64,000 nucleotides of DNA from Microbacterium memoriense (GCF_025398275.1 NZ_JAODOR010000014.1:62001-126000), one strand, 5' to 3'; shown: positions 51,008-63,256, counted from the stretch's first letter. Made by a program: numbers and translations. Notes: generated by a model from the letters alone, not told the origin.

Positions 51008-52117
51008 TCAGGCGTCCGTGGGCGGGTTGGTGTTCTTCTGCGCCTGCTTCTTCGCGCGCTGCTTGCTCACCGGCTGCTGACGCTTGGGAGCCTCCGCCTT
51101 GGCCTTCTGCGCTTCGTCGAAAAGCCGCTGCTGCTCGGCCTGGTACTTCTCCAAGGGAATGATCTTGCCCTGCGCGTCGAGCGCCTTGCCCTTACGAGCG
51201 AGTCGCTCCTCGCGAGCCTTTGCGGCATCCGAACCGGGGGTGGGGAGGTTCCGAATCACGATGAACTGCTGAACCATCGTCCAGATGTTGGACGTGAACC
51301 AGTACAGGACGACGCCGAGCGGGAAGAAGACACCCGAGAAGATGAACGCCAACGGCAGAACGTAAAGCATGATCTTCTGCATCTGGTACGCCTGGCCGGT
51401 CTTGGCCTCCGGCGACAGGTTCTTCGAGATGATCTGCAACTGGGTGAAGAACTGCGAGGCGATCATCAGGATGACGAGGATGATGAGGATGACGACGGTG
51501 ACCGTCTCACCGGCACCCCACGCCTCGATCATGTTGACGTGCAGGGGAGCAACACTGAACAGCTCAGCGTCGTAGAACTGCTTGGTCAAGTCGGCGTTGA
51601 GCAGCCCGACGCCGCCCATGCTCCACTCGGCGTGCTTCTTGACGTCCGAGAGCGTGTAGAACATGCCGAGCAGAATCGGCATCTGCACGAGCAGAGGAAG
51701 GCAGCTCGACACGGGGGTGGTGCCGTGCTTCTTGTACAGCGCCATCGTCTCTCGGCTCATCGCCTCACGAGAGAGTTGATCCTTCTTACCGCGATACTTC
51801 TCCTGGACTTTTCGCAGTTCAGGGGCGATTTCCATCATCTTGCGCTGGCTCTTGATCTGCCGAACGAAGAGAGGGATCAACGCAGAGCGCACGACGATCA
51901 CGAGGCCGATGATCGACAGCACCCAAGTGGTGCCGGCATTCGCCTCCATACCGATCGAGGTGAAAACCCAGTGCCAGAACACCAAGATCGCCTCGACGAT
52001 CCACTTGAACGGCCACATGATCGTGCTGAAGAAGTCGAGGCCCGTTGTTGGCATCGGCGTCGTCGGCGTGGGAACAGCCGGCGACGGAGTCGCAGCGGCA
52101 AAGAGAAGATCCAGCAC
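51008..52117 (-). CDS. yidC: Membrane protein insertase YidC
   Basis: The 369-residue Oxa1/YidC insertase has helices near residues 30, 65, 170, 220 and 260. The hydrophilic-groove Arg lies in the IVVRSALIPLFVRQIKSQRK segment, and a coiled cytoplasmic loop EIAPELRKVQEKYRGKKDQL follows. A Lys/Gln-rich C-terminal tail (RQQPVSKQRAKKQAQKNT) probably touches ribosomes. It inserts membrane proteins with or without SecYEG. The GTG start has AAGGA upstream, inside the end of yidD. Confidence 0.95.
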   Translation of the reverse strand: MLDLLFAAATPSPAVPTPTTPMPTTGLDFFSTIMWPFKWIVEAILVFWHWVFTSIGMEANAGTTWVLSIIGLVIVVRSALIPLFVRQIKSQRKMMEIAPELRKVQEKYRGKKDQLSREAMSRETMALYKKHGTTPVSSCLPLLVQMPILLGMFYTLSDVKKHAEWSMGGVGLLNADLTKQFYDAELFSVAPLHVNMIEAWGAGETVTVVILIILVILMIASQFFTQLQIISKNLSPEAKTGQAYQMQKIMLYVLPLAFIFSGVFFPLGVVLYWFTSNIWTMVQQFIVIRNLPTPGSDAAKAREERLARKGKALDAQGKIIPLEKYQAEQQRLFDEAQKAKAEAPKRQQPVSKQRAKKQAQKNTNPPTDA

Positions 52118-52120
52118 GGA

Positions 52121-52477
52121 TCAGTCCTTTCTGGGGGGCACGACGAATCCGTGCGGAGTCAGTTCATGACGGAAGTGCGCGTGCGGCTTCACATCATCGA
52201 TCCCACCCTGAGCCCACGGGTGGCACCGAGCGAGTCGGGCAGCCGTGAGTGCGGCGCCTTTCACCGCTCCGTGCTGCTGGACCGCTCCGACTGCGTAGGC
52301 CGAACAGGATGGGTAGTACTTGCAGACATCGCCGTAGACGTGCGAAATCGTGGCTCGATACCCGTGAAGGGCGGCCAGGACGACATTGCGGGGCAACAGG
52401 GGAAGACCCCTCATCACTTCGGATGCCACAAGTGCACCGTCGCCGACCGAAGAAACCGGAAGGGTCGAGACGCTCAC
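52121..52477 (-). CDS. yidD: Membrane protein insertion efficiency factor YidD
   Basis: The 118-residue product has the YidD core LHGYRATISHVYGDVCKYYPSCSAYAVGAV with the conserved Cys triad, then LARCHPWAQGGIDDV. It is thought to assist YidC-dependent insertion. GTG 52477 is chosen because it overlaps the rnpA stop in a GTGA arrangement (52474-52477), and the longer reading would overlap rnpA by 28 bases. The N-terminal extension of about 25 residues before MRGLPLLPRN is unusual and may reflect a later start. Confidence 0.93.
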   Translation of the reverse strand: MSVSTLPVSSVGDGALVASEVMRGLPLLPRNVVLAALHGYRATISHVYGDVCKYYPSCSAYAVGAVQQHGAVKGAALTAARLARCHPWAQGGIDDVKPHAHFRHELTPHGFVVPPRKD

Positions 52478-52812
52478 GCCGCTGCTTTCCGGCCGAGACA
52501 CCGGGTGACTTCATCGCGCAGCTGAGCGTAGTCAGCGGTCGCCGCGGAAGGCAGAGCACGGATGACGACGTCAGCTCCGACGCGGACTCCGGGCAACGCG
52601 TCGGCACACACGGCCTTCAGCCGGCGACGGACGGTGTTGCGGGTCACAGCGTTCCCCACTTGCTTACTGACGATGAATCCGAACCGCGCAGAGCGGTGTT
52701 CGGCTGTTGCGACCACGTAGGTCACCGTGCTCGAGCCGGCGCATCGGGAACCTCCTCGCACGACGGACTTGTAGTCCGCGCCGCGAGTGATGCGATTCCC
52801 GCGCGCCAGCAC
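52474..52812 (-). CDS. rnpA: Ribonuclease P protein component
   Basis: The 112-residue RnpA has the FxxVxxxG-like start and the RNR motif region GNAVTRNTVRRRLKAVC near residue 52-68. It binds RNase P RNA and helps 5' tRNA maturation. GTG 52812 lies nine bases beyond the rpmH stop, so the two are co-transcribed as in most bacteria. Length is normal. Confidence 0.96.
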   Translation of the reverse strand: MLARGNRITRGADYKSVVRGGSRCAGSSTVTYVVATAEHRSARFGFIVSKQVGNAVTRNTVRRRLKAVCADALPGVRVGADVVIRALPSAATADYAQLRDEVTRCLGRKAAA

Positions 52813-52821
52813 GCGGTCAGG

Positions 52822-52959
52822 TCAGGCCGACAGCTCGACGCGGCCCTTGGCGCGGCGAGCCGAAAGGATGCCGCGGCCGGCACGCGTACGCATGCGGGCG
52901 CGGAAACCGTGCTTCTTGGCGCGGCGGCGGTTGTTGGGCTGGAACGTGCGCTTGGTCAT
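52822..52959 (-). CDS. rpmH: 50S ribosomal protein L34
   Basis: The 45-residue L34 begins [20 protein letters not shown] and ends [11 protein letters not shown], matching the family along its full length. It is very basic, as expected for rRNA binding. It leads the rpmH-rnpA-yidD-yidC-jag-rsmG run that is transcribed away from dnaA. Confidence 0.98.
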   Translation of the reverse strand: MTKRTFQPNNRRRAKKHGFRARMRTRAGRGILSARRAKGRVELSA

Positions 52960-53247
52960 GAGGATCACTCCGGATCGGCGGTCACCGGAACGCTCGGGGC
53001 CGGGGACACAGGTATAGGGACTGCCCATGCGGGCGTAAGTCAACCGATTAAGGCTACGTCGAGACGGCCTGAAACTCAAACCGAGCAGTTCGGAGCCACA
53101 TTATCCACCGCTCGAGCGCCATGCCTGGCGGCGACACGCAGCCCGGATCTACAGTGGATTTTGCGCCGGACACACTCCCTGACTAGCGTGTCACGGATAG
53201 TTATCCACAGGTGTGGATCGTTTTCATCATCGGCTCCCGGGAGGGAC
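52960..53247. promoter_or_regulatory. rpmH-dnaA intergenic region with DnaA boxes
   Basis: This 288-base divergent spacer carries the rpmH and dnaA promoters and DnaA boxes TTATCCACC (53101-53109), TTATCCACA (53201-53209, perfect) and, three bases on in inverted orientation, TGTGGATCG (53212-53220). The last pair lies 28-47 bases before the dnaA start and could autoregulate dnaA. GGGAGGG just before the start is the dnaA ribosome site. Confidence 0.75.
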
Positions 53248-54666
53248 ATGTCTCAGCACGAAATTCCGGATGTCCCGGTCTGGACCGCCGTGCTGGACGA
53301 ACTCATGCGTGACGAGCGCGTCACTCCGCAGCTGCAGGGTTTCTTGAGTCTCGCCGTCGCACAGGGCGTCATGAGCGGCACTCTCTATCTCGATGTTCCC
53401 AACGACCTGACGGCTGCCCAGCTGAACAAGCGACTCCGGGCTCCGATCATGGAAGCTCTCGCGAATGTGGATGCCGAACCCTCGGCCTCATCCTTCCGCG
53501 TGGTGGTGAACCCCGAGCTCGCCGACGCGCATCTGACGGCGCCCGTCCCGGTGCAATCGACCGCCCCTCAGATGACGGTCATCCGACCGGCGTCGGAAGA
53601 GTATGTCGAGCAGGCGGCATCGTCCGCCCGCAGCGACACTCGCCTCAACCCCAAATACAGCTTCGACAACTTCGTCATCGGACAATCCAATCGCTTCGCT
53701 CACGCGGCCGCAGTCGCCGTGGCCGAAGCCCCGGCCAAGGCCTACAACCCGCTCTTCATCTATGGAGATTCGGGTCTCGGCAAGACCCACCTCCTGCATG
53801 CCATCGGTGACTACGCCCTCAGCCTCTACACCGGCATCCGCGTGCGGTACGTCTCGAGTGAAGAGTTCACGAATGACTTCATCAACTCGATCGCGAACAA
53901 CCGCGGGTCGGCATTCCAAGCGCGGTATCGAGATGTCGACATCCTTCTGATCGACGACATCCAATTCCTCCAGGGGCGTCAAGAGACGCAGGAAGCGTTC
54001 TTCCACACCTTCAACACTCTCCACGACCACGACAAACAGGTCGTGATCACGAGTGATGTCCCGCCTCGTCAACTCACCGGGTTCGAAGACCGGATGCGCA
54101 GCAGGTTCGAATGGGGCCTCATCACCGACGTACAAGCGCCCGACCTCGAGACCCGCATCGCCATCCTCCGCAAGAAGGCACAGTCCGAGCGGCTTCTCGT
54201 TCCCGACGATGTACTGGAATACATCGCGACGAAGGTGTCTTCCAACATCCGCGAACTCGAGGGCGCGCTCATTCGTGTCTCGGCTTTTGCGAGCCTCAAC
54301 CGCTCGAACCTCGATATTTCGTTGGCTCAGACCGTGCTGCGGGACATCGTCGACACCGACGACACCAACATCATCTCCCCGACCGACATCATCACCGCGA
54401 CCGCGCAATACTTCCGGCTCTCGGTCGACGACCTGTACGGCTCCAGTCGATCGCAGTCGATCGCGACAGCTCGACAGATCGCGATGTACCTCTGCCGCGA
54501 GCGGACGAGTCTGTCGCTCCCGAAAATCGGTCAACTCTTCGGCAATCGTGATCACACCACGGTCATGTACGCCTGCAAGAAGATCGCGGAGCTCATGAAG
54601 GAGCGTCGCTCGATCTACAACCAGGTTTCCGAGATCACAACGCAGCTCGGGCGCATCGGCCGCTGA
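53248..54666 (+). CDS. dnaA: Chromosomal replication initiator DnaA
   Basis: The 472-residue initiator has domain I (residues 1-90) and a short linker. The AAA+ domain has Walker [10 protein letters not shown] at 173-181 and Walker [12 protein letters not shown]. The C-terminal DNA-binding domain has the signature [16 protein letters not shown] near residue 430. It opens the origin at the boxes on either side of the gene. ATG 53248 is the first start that fits the family and has a strong GGGAGGG. A longer frame upstream is an artefact. Length is typical for Microbacteriaceae. Confidence 0.98.
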   Translation: MSQHEIPDVPVWTAVLDELMRDERVTPQLQGFLSLAVAQGVMSGTLYLDVPNDLTAAQLNKRLRAPIMEALANVDAEPSASSFRVVVNPELADAHLTAPVPVQSTAPQMTVIRPASEEYVEQAASSARSDTRLNPKYSFDNFVIGQSNRFAHAAAVAVAEAPAKAYNPLFIYGDSGLGKTHLLHAIGDYALSLYTGIRVRYVSSEEFTNDFINSIANNRGSAFQARYRDVDILLIDDIQFLQGRQETQEAFFHTFNTLHDHDKQVVITSDVPPRQLTGFEDRMRSRFEWGLITDVQAPDLETRIAILRKKAQSERLLVPDDVLEYIATKVSSNIRELEGALIRVSAFASLNRSNLDISLAQTVLRDIVDTDDTNIISPTDIITATAQYFRLSVDDLYGSSRSQSIATARQIAMYLCRERTSLSLPKIGQLFGNRDHTTVMYACKKIAELMKERRSIYNQVSEITTQLGRIGR

Positions 54667-55093
54667 TCGCAGCTCGCACGCAGCGGGCATATTCCTGCCC
54701 GCGCGCTTGACACGACTCCGTGCGAACGCGATCATACGTGTTCTTCACAGTGTGGAAAGCCTGTGGATAACTCGTCATCAAACGCGGACTTCTGTGAACG
54801 AATGGCAACTCCCTGTGGAATCACCGTCGACGTTCGGGATGCGGGTCGCCTCACGCCGCGCCACTCATCCGCACCTCGCCCACAAGTTACACGCGTGTGG
54901 TTTCCGTGTCTCGACTCGGATCGACCGAGTTATCCCCAGTTTCCACAGGGGTTAACACCATGACAGTTACCTCTCTTGAAGAAACCCGTTCGATAACCAG
55001 AACGAACAACGCGCTCCGTGAAAAGCCGTCTGCGGAAACCGAACCACAAGGGCACTAGCATGGGAGGGCTTTAGTCGACCCAAGGGAGCGCCA
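54667..55093. other. oriC: Replication origin (oriC), dnaA-dnaN spacer
   Basis: The 427-base spacer holds clustered DnaA boxes in both orientations: TGTGGAAAG (54751), TGTGGATAA (54762, perfect), TGTGGAATC (54814), TGTGGTTTC (54896), TTATCCCCA (54930) and GTTTCCACA (54939). A relatively AT-rich stretch at about 54950-55010 is a candidate unwinding element. Leading-strand bias of neighbouring genes agrees, rightward on the right and mostly leftward on the left. TAGCAT near 55056 is a possible dnaN -10. Confidence 0.85.
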
Positions 55094-56236
55094 GTGAAGT
55101 TCCACGTGAATCGCGATGTTTTCAGCGAGGCCGTGTCATTCGTCGTCAAGCTCCTGCCGCAGAGAAATCCGCAGCCGATCTTGGCCGGCGTGCTGATCGA
55201 GGCATCCGAAGAGGGCCTCTCGCTCGCGGCGTTCGACTACGAAGCCTCAGCACGCACCACGATCGACGCAACCGTCGACGCCCCAGGCACGATCCTCGTC
55301 CACGGGCGGTTGCTGTCGGAGATCGCGAGTCGATTGCCGAACGCTCCCGTCCAGATCGAGGTCGGAGAGGACGATGGAATCGTTCTGACGTGCGGCTCGG
55401 CGCGGTTCACCCTGGCATCGATGCCGGTGCAGGAATATCCCGCGATCCCCGAGGTGTCCGGCGAGTCGGGCCTTGTGCCGGCCGAAGAGTTCGCGACGGC
55501 GATCGCTCAGGTCGCTTTCGCGGCATCTCGCGACGACGTGACACCCGTGTTGACGGGTGTTCAGCTCGAGGTGGCGGGTACGCAGCTCAGCCTGGTCGCG
55601 ACCGACCGCTACCGCGTCGCGCTCCGCGAAGTCTCGTGGGACGGCGGCACGGTCGCGTCCGACGAGTCCACCACGGCACTCGTGCCGGCACGAACCTTGA
55701 CCGAGGTCGGGAAGACTTTCGCGCACTCGGGTGACATCAAGATCTCGTTCTCGGGCTCGGGTGATCGCGAGATCATCGCCTTCACCGCGGCCAACAAGAC
55801 CGTGACCTCGCTGCTCATCAAGGGCAACTTCCCGCCGGTTCGCCGCCTGTTCCCCGAGCAGACCGATCACTACGCCGTCGTGAACACCGCGGAGCTGGCC
55901 GAAGCCGTCCGACGCGTGTCGCTCGTGCTCGACCGTTCCGCTCCCCTCCGTTTCACGTTCAGCGAGGACGGCGTCTCGATGGATGCCTCCGGAACCGAGC
56001 AGGCTCGCGCATCCGAATCGGTCGACGCGACATTGGCCGGTGACGATGTCACGCTGGGACTCAATCCGCAGTACTTGCTCGAGGCCCTCGGGGCCGTCAA
56101 GAGCGAGTTCGCGCGGATCACGTTCACTTCCAGCGACAACGCGAACAAGCTGAGCCCGGTGCTGATCACCCCGCAGACGTCCGGTGGGCCGGAGAGCTTC
56201 AAATATCTGCTGCAGCCGAACCTGCTTCTGCGCTGA
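55094..56236 (+). CDS. dnaN: DNA polymerase III sliding clamp (beta subunit)
   Basis: The 380-residue clamp consists of three repeated domains, beginning KFHVNRDVFSEAVSFVVKLL and ending LLQPNLLLR, the usual C-terminus touching partner proteins. It encircles DNA as a dimer and tethers the polymerase and other enzymes. The GTG start is supported by AAGGGAG seven bases upstream. Length is normal. It follows oriC and precedes recF. Confidence 0.97.
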   Translation: MKFHVNRDVFSEAVSFVVKLLPQRNPQPILAGVLIEASEEGLSLAAFDYEASARTTIDATVDAPGTILVHGRLLSEIASRLPNAPVQIEVGEDDGIVLTCGSARFTLASMPVQEYPAIPEVSGESGLVPAEEFATAIAQVAFAASRDDVTPVLTGVQLEVAGTQLSLVATDRYRVALREVSWDGGTVASDESTTALVPARTLTEVGKTFAHSGDIKISFSGSGDREIIAFTAANKTVTSLLIKGNFPPVRRLFPEQTDHYAVVNTAELAEAVRRVSLVLDRSAPLRFTFSEDGVSMDASGTEQARASESVDATLAGDDVTLGLNPQYLLEALGAVKSEFARITFTSSDNANKLSPVLITPQTSGGPESFKYLLQPNLLLR

Positions 56237-56273
56237 CATCGGGAGTGTCATCCACGCCGCCTAGGCTGATCCG

Positions 56274-57461
56274 GTGATCGTCGAGCAGCTCAGCCTCGTC
56301 GACTTCCGCAACTATGCGGTCGCCGACGTTGCCTTGACGGCGGGTGCCAACGTCTTCGTCGGTCGCAACGGACAAGGCAAAACGAATCTCGCCGAGGCGA
56401 TCGCCTACCTGGCCACACTCGGCTCCCACCGCGTTTCGCAGGATGCGCCGATGGTGCGTGATGGGGCGGATGCCGCGATCATCCGTGCTCGTCTCTCCCA
56501 CGGCGATCGGCGGATCGTTCTGGAAATGCAGATCAACCGTTCCGGTGCCAACAAGGCGCGGGTGAACGGAGCGGCGGTGCGTCCCGTGGAGCTTCCGCGG
56601 TACGCGCAAGTGGTGCTGTTCGCCCCCGAAGATCTGCAGATCGTCCGCGGCGACCCGTCTGCGCGACGTCGATTCGCGGACCAGCTGCTCATCCAGCGTG
56701 CTCCGCGCATGGCCGGCGTCCTCGCCGACTACGACCGAGTGCTGAAGCAGCGCAACGCTCTCCTCAAGTCCGCACGATCGCGGGGTGTCCGCGGTGAAGG
56801 CCTGTCGACTCTCGAGGTGTGGGACGACAAGCTCGTCCAACTCGGTACCGAGGTCATTCGCGCACGTCTCGCCATTGCGGCGGACTTGTCCGCTCCCGTC
56901 GCGGCGGCGTACGCCGCAATCGCCGGCGAAGACCATCGGCCCGAGCTCGAGTGGAGCCTGACGGTGGATGGCGGTGACGCGGCCGATGACGGGGACGATC
57001 TCGATAGACCGACGCTGCGCCCCGGCACTCGATCGGCGGGTGCACCTGCCGAGCAGATCGCGACGGGGTTCCGTCAGGCACTCGCCGCCAAACGTTCGCA
57101 GGAGCTCGACCGCGCGATCACGCTCGTCGGACCGCATCGCGATGACCTTCTCCTCCGTGTGCGCGATCTTCCGGTCAAGGGCTACGCCTCACACGGTGAG
57201 TCATGGTCGGTCGCGCTCGCGCTCCGACTCGCGTCTGCTCGCTTGTTGCGGGAACAGTCCCAGCTGGGTGATCCGGTGCTGATTCTCGACGATGTCTTCG
57301 CCGAGCTCGATGCCGACCGGCGTGCCCGGTTGGCCGGACTCGTGGGCGATTTCGAACAGGTCATCGTCACGGCCGCCGTCGAGGAGGATGTGCCGCCGGC
57401 GCTCCGCGCTCGCACCGTCCGGGTCGTGGCCGGCACCATCCAGGAGGTCGCCGATGACTGA
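56274..57461 (+). CDS. recF: DNA replication and repair protein RecF
   Basis: The 395-residue SMC-like ATPase has Walker A FVGRNGQGKTNLAEA at residues 28-42, the signature-containing SHGESWSVALALRLASARLL and Walker B DPVLILDDVFAELD near residue 330. It helps load RecA at gaps. The GTG start has no ribosome site but a TAGGCT -10 exactly six bases upstream (56262-56267), suggesting a leaderless mRNA separate from dnaN. It overlaps the DUF721 gene by eight bases. Confidence 0.96.
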   Translation: MIVEQLSLVDFRNYAVADVALTAGANVFVGRNGQGKTNLAEAIAYLATLGSHRVSQDAPMVRDGADAAIIRARLSHGDRRIVLEMQINRSGANKARVNGAAVRPVELPRYAQVVLFAPEDLQIVRGDPSARRRFADQLLIQRAPRMAGVLADYDRVLKQRNALLKSARSRGVRGEGLSTLEVWDDKLVQLGTEVIRARLAIAADLSAPVAAAYAAIAGEDHRPELEWSLTVDGGDAADDGDDLDRPTLRPGTRSAGAPAEQIATGFRQALAAKRSQELDRAITLVGPHRDDLLLRVRDLPVKGYASHGESWSVALALRLASARLLREQSQLGDPVLILDDVFAELDADRRARLAGLVGDFEQVIVTAAVEEDVPPALRARTVRVVAGTIQEVADD

Positions 57462-57951
57462 ATCACACCTCGGCGGGATTCCCGAAACTGTCGCGACATA
57501 CCTCCGACTGCGGGGTCTCGAGCCTTCGGCGCGCACTGCTCGGCGGCGCAAGAAGCGCGGTGACATCGACGACGACAAGATGCCCTTCGCACCGGGGCGC
57601 GACCCCACAGGTGTCGGCGATGTCCTGGCGGACCTCACACGTCAGGCGGGCTGGGATTCGCAACTCGCGCGCGAAGACCTGGTCTTGCAATGGGAACAGG
57701 TGACCGGTGCCGAGACCGCGCGGCATGCGAGTCCGGTGGCTCTGGCCGACGGCATCCTGACTGTGCAGTGCGATTCGACCGCCTGGGCCAAGAACCTTCA
57801 ACTCATGCGCGCAGACATCGTGACGCAGCTCATGCGACGATTCCCCGATGCCGGGGTGCAGAACGTGCGGTTCGTCGGACCGGACGTCCCCTCATGGAAA
57901 TGGGGCCCCAGAGCCGTTCCAGGGCGCGGTCCTCGCGATACCTACGGCTAA
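57454..57951 (+). CDS. DUF721 (DciA-type) protein
   Basis: The 165-residue product is of the DciA/DUF721 group, with a disordered basic N-terminus (ARTARRRKKRG near residue 27) and the conserved domain at about 55-140: VLADLTRQAGWDSQLARED, LQWEQVTGAETARHASPVAL and DSTAWAKNLQLM. DciA proteins are the ancestral loaders of DnaB helicase where DnaC/DnaI are lacking. Its place between recF and gyrB is standard in actinobacteria. AGGAGG precedes the ATG. Confidence 0.92.
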   Translation: MTESHLGGIPETVATYLRLRGLEPSARTARRRKKRGDIDDDKMPFAPGRDPTGVGDVLADLTRQAGWDSQLAREDLVLQWEQVTGAETARHASPVALADGILTVQCDSTAWAKNLQLMRADIVTQLMRRFPDAGVQNVRFVGPDVPSWKWGPRAVPGRGPRDTYG

Positions 57952-58021
57952 TCCACGTCCTGCGGCATCCGGAGCGGTTTCCGCGCGCCACAGCGCCATT
58001 CAGACCCCTCAGAAGAGATAG

Positions 58022-60097
<2,076 letters not shown>

Positions 60098-60119
60098 CCC
60101 TTCGACCAGCTCAGGGACC
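60098..60119. repeat. Short REP-like fragment between gyrB and gyrA
   Basis: The 30-base gap contains CCCTTCGACCAGCTCAGGG, whose ends CCCT/AGGG are complementary around a CGACCAGCTC core. This matches the short repeat (CCCTTCGACAAGCTCAGGG type) that I recall as widespread in actinobacterial intergenic DNA. It replaces a normal ribosome-site region before gyrA. Confidence 0.5.
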
Positions 60120-60127
60120 TCTGAAAA

Positions 60128-62713
60128 ATGACTGACGACGAACGTCCGGACGTAACCTCCGGACACAACCACGGAAATATCGACCAGGTCGACCTGCAGG
60201 TCGAGATGCAGCGCAGCTATCTCGACTATGCGATGAGCGTCATCGTGGGTCGTGCGTTGCCGGACGTGCGCGATGGCCTCAAGCCCGTGCACCGCCGTGT
60301 GATCTACGGCATGTACGACGGCGGCTACCGCCCCGACAAGAGCTTCAACAAGTGCGCACGCGTCGTCGGTGAAGTGATGGGTCAGTACCACCCGCACGGT
60401 GACTCGGCCATTTATGACGCGCTCGTGCGTTTGGTGCAGCCGTGGTCGCTGCGCTACCCGCTCGCCGATGGCCAGGGAAACTTCGGGTCGCCCGGAAACA
60501 TGGGGGCCGCGGCTCCTCGTTACACCGAGACCAAGATGGCGGCCCTCGCCATGGAGATGGTCCGCGATATCGACGAGGACACCGTCGACTTCGAGGACAA
60601 CTACGACGGCAAGACGCAAGAGCCGAGAGTTCTGCCGGCGCGGTTCCCGAACCTGCTGGTCAACGGGTCCGTGGGTATCGCGGTCGGCATGGCCACGAAC
60701 ATCCCGCCGCACAACCTTCGGGAGGTGGCTGCCGGCGCACTCTGGGCGCTCGAGCACCCCGAAGCGACGCGCGACGAACTTCTCGAGGCGCTCATGGAGC
60801 GCATCCCCGGTCCCGACTTCCCGACCGGCGCACAGATCCTCGGCACCCGCGGGGTACGCGACGCACAGCGGACCGGGCGCGGGTCGATCACGATGCGCGC
60901 GATCGTGGCTGTCGAAGAGATTCAGGGTCGCACCTGCCTCGTCGTCACCGAATTGCCGTACCAGGTCAACCCCGACAACGTTGCGGCCAAGATCCGTGAC
61001 CTTGCCCGCGATGGCAAGCTGACCGGCATCGCGGACATCCGCGACGAGACTTCCGACCGCACCGGCCAGCGCCTGGTGATCGTCCTCAAACGCGATGCGG
61101 TCGCGAAGGTCGTGCTGAACAACCTGTACAAGCACACGCAGCTGCAGGAGAACTTCGGCGCGAACATGCTCGCCATCGTCGACGGCGTGCCGCGCACGCT
61201 CGCGATCGATGGGTTCATCTCGTACTGGGTCGAGCACCAGGTGGAAGTCATCGTGCGCCGCACCGGATTCCGGTTGCGCAAGGCTGAGCGCCGCATGCAC
61301 ACACTCGAGGGCTACCTCAAGGCGCTCGACCAGCTCGACGAGGTCATCGCGTTGATCCGTCGCTCGCCCACCGTCGATGAAGCCCGCGACGGCCTGATGA
61401 CGCTGCTCGATGTCGACAAGGACCAGGCGGACGAGATCCTCGCGCTGCAGTTGCGCCGTCTTGCCGCGATGGAACGCCAGAGGATCATCGACGAGGCTCT
61501 CGAGCTCGAGAAGCAGATCGCGGACTTCCGGGCGATCCTCGCCGATCCGATGCGTCAGCGCACCATCATCCGTGATGAGCTCACCGAGATCGTCGACAAG
61601 TACGGCGACGAGCGTCGCACCCACATCCTGCACGGCTTCGACGGCGACATGTCGATGGAAGACCTGATCCCGGTCGAGGAAATGGTCCTCACGGTGACAC
61701 GTGCCGGCTACATCAAGCGCACACGCAGCGACAACTACCGTCAGCAACACCGTGGAGGCAAGGGGGTGAAGGGCGCGCAGTTGCGCGCCGATGACGTCGT
61801 CGAGCACTTCTTCGTCACCACGACGCACCACTGGCTGTTGTTCTTCACGACCAAGGGTCGGGTGTACCGCTGCAAGACGTACGAGGTTCCCGAGGCCGGC
61901 CGTGACGCCAAGGGTCAGCACGTCGCAAACCTCCTCGCCCTCCAGCCGGGCGAAGAGATCGCGCAGATCCTCGACATCAGTGACTACGCCGTGGCGCAGT
62001 ACCTCGTGCTCGCCACCCGCGACGGCAAGGTGAAGAAGACCCTGCTGAGCGAGTACGACACGAACCGTCAGGGTGGCATCATCGCGATCCGGCTGCGTGG
62101 GCAGGAAGAGGAAGACGGCGACGAGGTCGTCAGCGCCCTACTGGTCGATGAGACCGACGACGTCCTCCTCATCTCCCGTCAGGGAATGTCGTTGCGCTTC
62201 ACCGCCACCGACGAGTCGCTCCGCCCGATGGGACGTTCCACCGAAGGAGTGAAGGGGATGTCGTTCCGCGAAGGCGACACACTCTTGTCCGCGTCGGTGG
62301 CGCAGGACGATGCATTCGTCTTCGTCGTGACTGAGGGTGGCTACGCCAAGCGCACCGCGGTCGGGCAGTATCGCCTGCAGGGGCGCGGTGGACTGGGCAT
62401 CAAGGTGGCCAAATTGAACGAGGATCGCGGTGATCTCGCGGGTGGTCTGATGGTCCGTGAGGACGACGAGGTCTTGGTGGTTCTTGCCAGCGGCAAGGTG
62501 GTACGCTCTGCCGTGGCCGAGGTCCCCGCCAAGGGCCGTGACACCATGGGCGTCGTATTCGCCCGACCGGACGACGAGGATCGCATCCTCGCTATCGCTC
62601 GGAACGGTGAGCGTGGACTGGCCGAGACCGCCGAAGAAGCGGCATCCGAAGATGCCCCCGTTGCCGCAGAGACTTCGACTGCGAGCCCCGAAGAGAGTAG
62701 TACTGACGCATGA
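60128..62713 (+). CDS. gyrA: DNA gyrase subunit A
   Basis: The 861-residue subunit cuts and rejoins DNA. The winged-helix domain carries the catalytic Tyr at about residue 132 (AAPRYTE), and the quinolone region reads [13 protein letters not shown] with Ser93 and Asp97 at the positions of E. coli Ser83 and Asp87, so it looks quinolone-sensitive. The C-terminal beta-pinwheel includes the GyrA box [12 protein letters not shown] disordered Ala/Glu/Ser tail closes it. No clear ribosome site lies upstream. Confidence 0.98.
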   Translation: MTDDERPDVTSGHNHGNIDQVDLQVEMQRSYLDYAMSVIVGRALPDVRDGLKPVHRRVIYGMYDGGYRPDKSFNKCARVVGEVMGQYHPHGDSAIYDALVRLVQPWSLRYPLADGQGNFGSPGNMGAAAPRYTETKMAALAMEMVRDIDEDTVDFEDNYDGKTQEPRVLPARFPNLLVNGSVGIAVGMATNIPPHNLREVAAGALWALEHPEATRDELLEALMERIPGPDFPTGAQILGTRGVRDAQRTGRGSITMRAIVAVEEIQGRTCLVVTELPYQVNPDNVAAKIRDLARDGKLTGIADIRDETSDRTGQRLVIVLKRDAVAKVVLNNLYKHTQLQENFGANMLAIVDGVPRTLAIDGFISYWVEHQVEVIVRRTGFRLRKAERRMHTLEGYLKALDQLDEVIALIRRSPTVDEARDGLMTLLDVDKDQADEILALQLRRLAAMERQRIIDEALELEKQIADFRAILADPMRQRTIIRDELTEIVDKYGDERRTHILHGFDGDMSMEDLIPVEEMVLTVTRAGYIKRTRSDNYRQQHRGGKGVKGAQLRADDVVEHFFVTTTHHWLLFFTTKGRVYRCKTYEVPEAGRDAKGQHVANLLALQPGEEIAQILDISDYAVAQYLVLATRDGKVKKTLLSEYDTNRQGGIIAIRLRGQEEEDGDEVVSALLVDETDDVLLISRQGMSLRFTATDESLRPMGRSTEGVKGMSFREGDTLLSASVAQDDAFVFVVTEGGYAKRTAVGQYRLQGRGGLGIKVAKLNEDRGDLAGGLMVREDDEVLVVLASGKVVRSAVAEVPAKGRDTMGVVFARPDDEDRILAIARNGERGLAETAEEAASEDAPVAAETSTASPEESSTDA

Positions 62714-63111
62714 GCACGGTAGCCGACAAGCTGGCAAAAAAGTCGTCCAGCAAGACCAGCTCCAAGCAGGTCCGCCTCCGCCTGGTCTACGTGGACTTCT
62801 GGTCCGCCGTGAAGCTGTCGTTCCTCGCGGCCGTCGCCCTCGCGATCGTCACGATCGTCGCGGTCTTCCTGATCTACACGGTGCTGAGCACGACGGGTGT
62901 CATCGGCAAGCTCGACGAGCTGCTGAAGGCGTTCGACGACAACTTCACGCTGGGTGACTATGTCGGCTTGCCGCAGGTGATGGCCTTCGCGTCGATCGTC
63001 GCGATCCTCAACCTCATCGTGATCACGGTGCTCGGCGCGGTCGTGGCGGGCATCTACAACCTCATGGTGAAGGTCACCGGCGGACTGCTTGTCGGCTTCA
63101 CCTCGAACTGA
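62710..63111 (+). CDS. DUF3566 membrane protein
   Basis: The 133-residue product has a Lys/Ser-rich cytoplasmic N-terminus, helix 1 at about residues 32-58, an amphipathic stretch ([13 protein letters not shown]) and helix 2 at about 88-125. It matches DUF3566, encoded directly after gyrA in most actinobacteria and of unknown role. Its ATG overlaps the gyrA stop in an ATGA arrangement (62710-62713). Confidence 0.93.
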   Translation: MSTVADKLAKKSSSKTSSKQVRLRLVYVDFWSAVKLSFLAAVALAIVTIVAVFLIYTVLSTTGVIGKLDELLKAFDDNFTLGDYVGLPQVMAFASIVAILNLIVITVLGAVVAGIYNLMVKVTGGLLVGFTSN

Positions 63112-63179
63112 TTTCGGATTCTCCCGCAGTTCGGGTAAAGTCTTGGAGGTTGACGGCGCGCAAGCGTCGACCTCCGCAC
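63112..63179 (+). promoter_or_regulatory. Candidate tRNA promoter and leader hairpin
   Basis: A TAAAGT -10-like hexamer (63136-63141) is preceded by a weak -35 candidate (TTCGGA at about 63113). Before the tRNA is an imperfect hairpin GGAGGTTGACG / CGTCGACCTCC (63145-63175) with one mismatch and a nine-base loop and no T-run, possibly a processing element of the tRNA precursor. Confidence 0.35.
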
Positions 63180-63256
63180 GGGGCTATAGCTCAGTTGGTT
63201 AGAGCGCTTCACTGATAATGAAGAGGTCCCAGGTTCAAATCCTGGTAGCCCCACCA
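63180..63256 (+). tRNA. tRNA-Ile (GAT)
   Basis: A complete cloverleaf: acceptor GGGGCTA/TAGCCCC, D-arm AGCTCAGTTGGTTAGAGC, anticodon loop CTGATAA giving anticodon GAT, T-loop GGTTCAAATCC and discriminator A. CCA is encoded at 63254-63256. It decodes ATC/ATT codons. It follows gyrA as in many actinobacteria. Confidence 0.98.
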
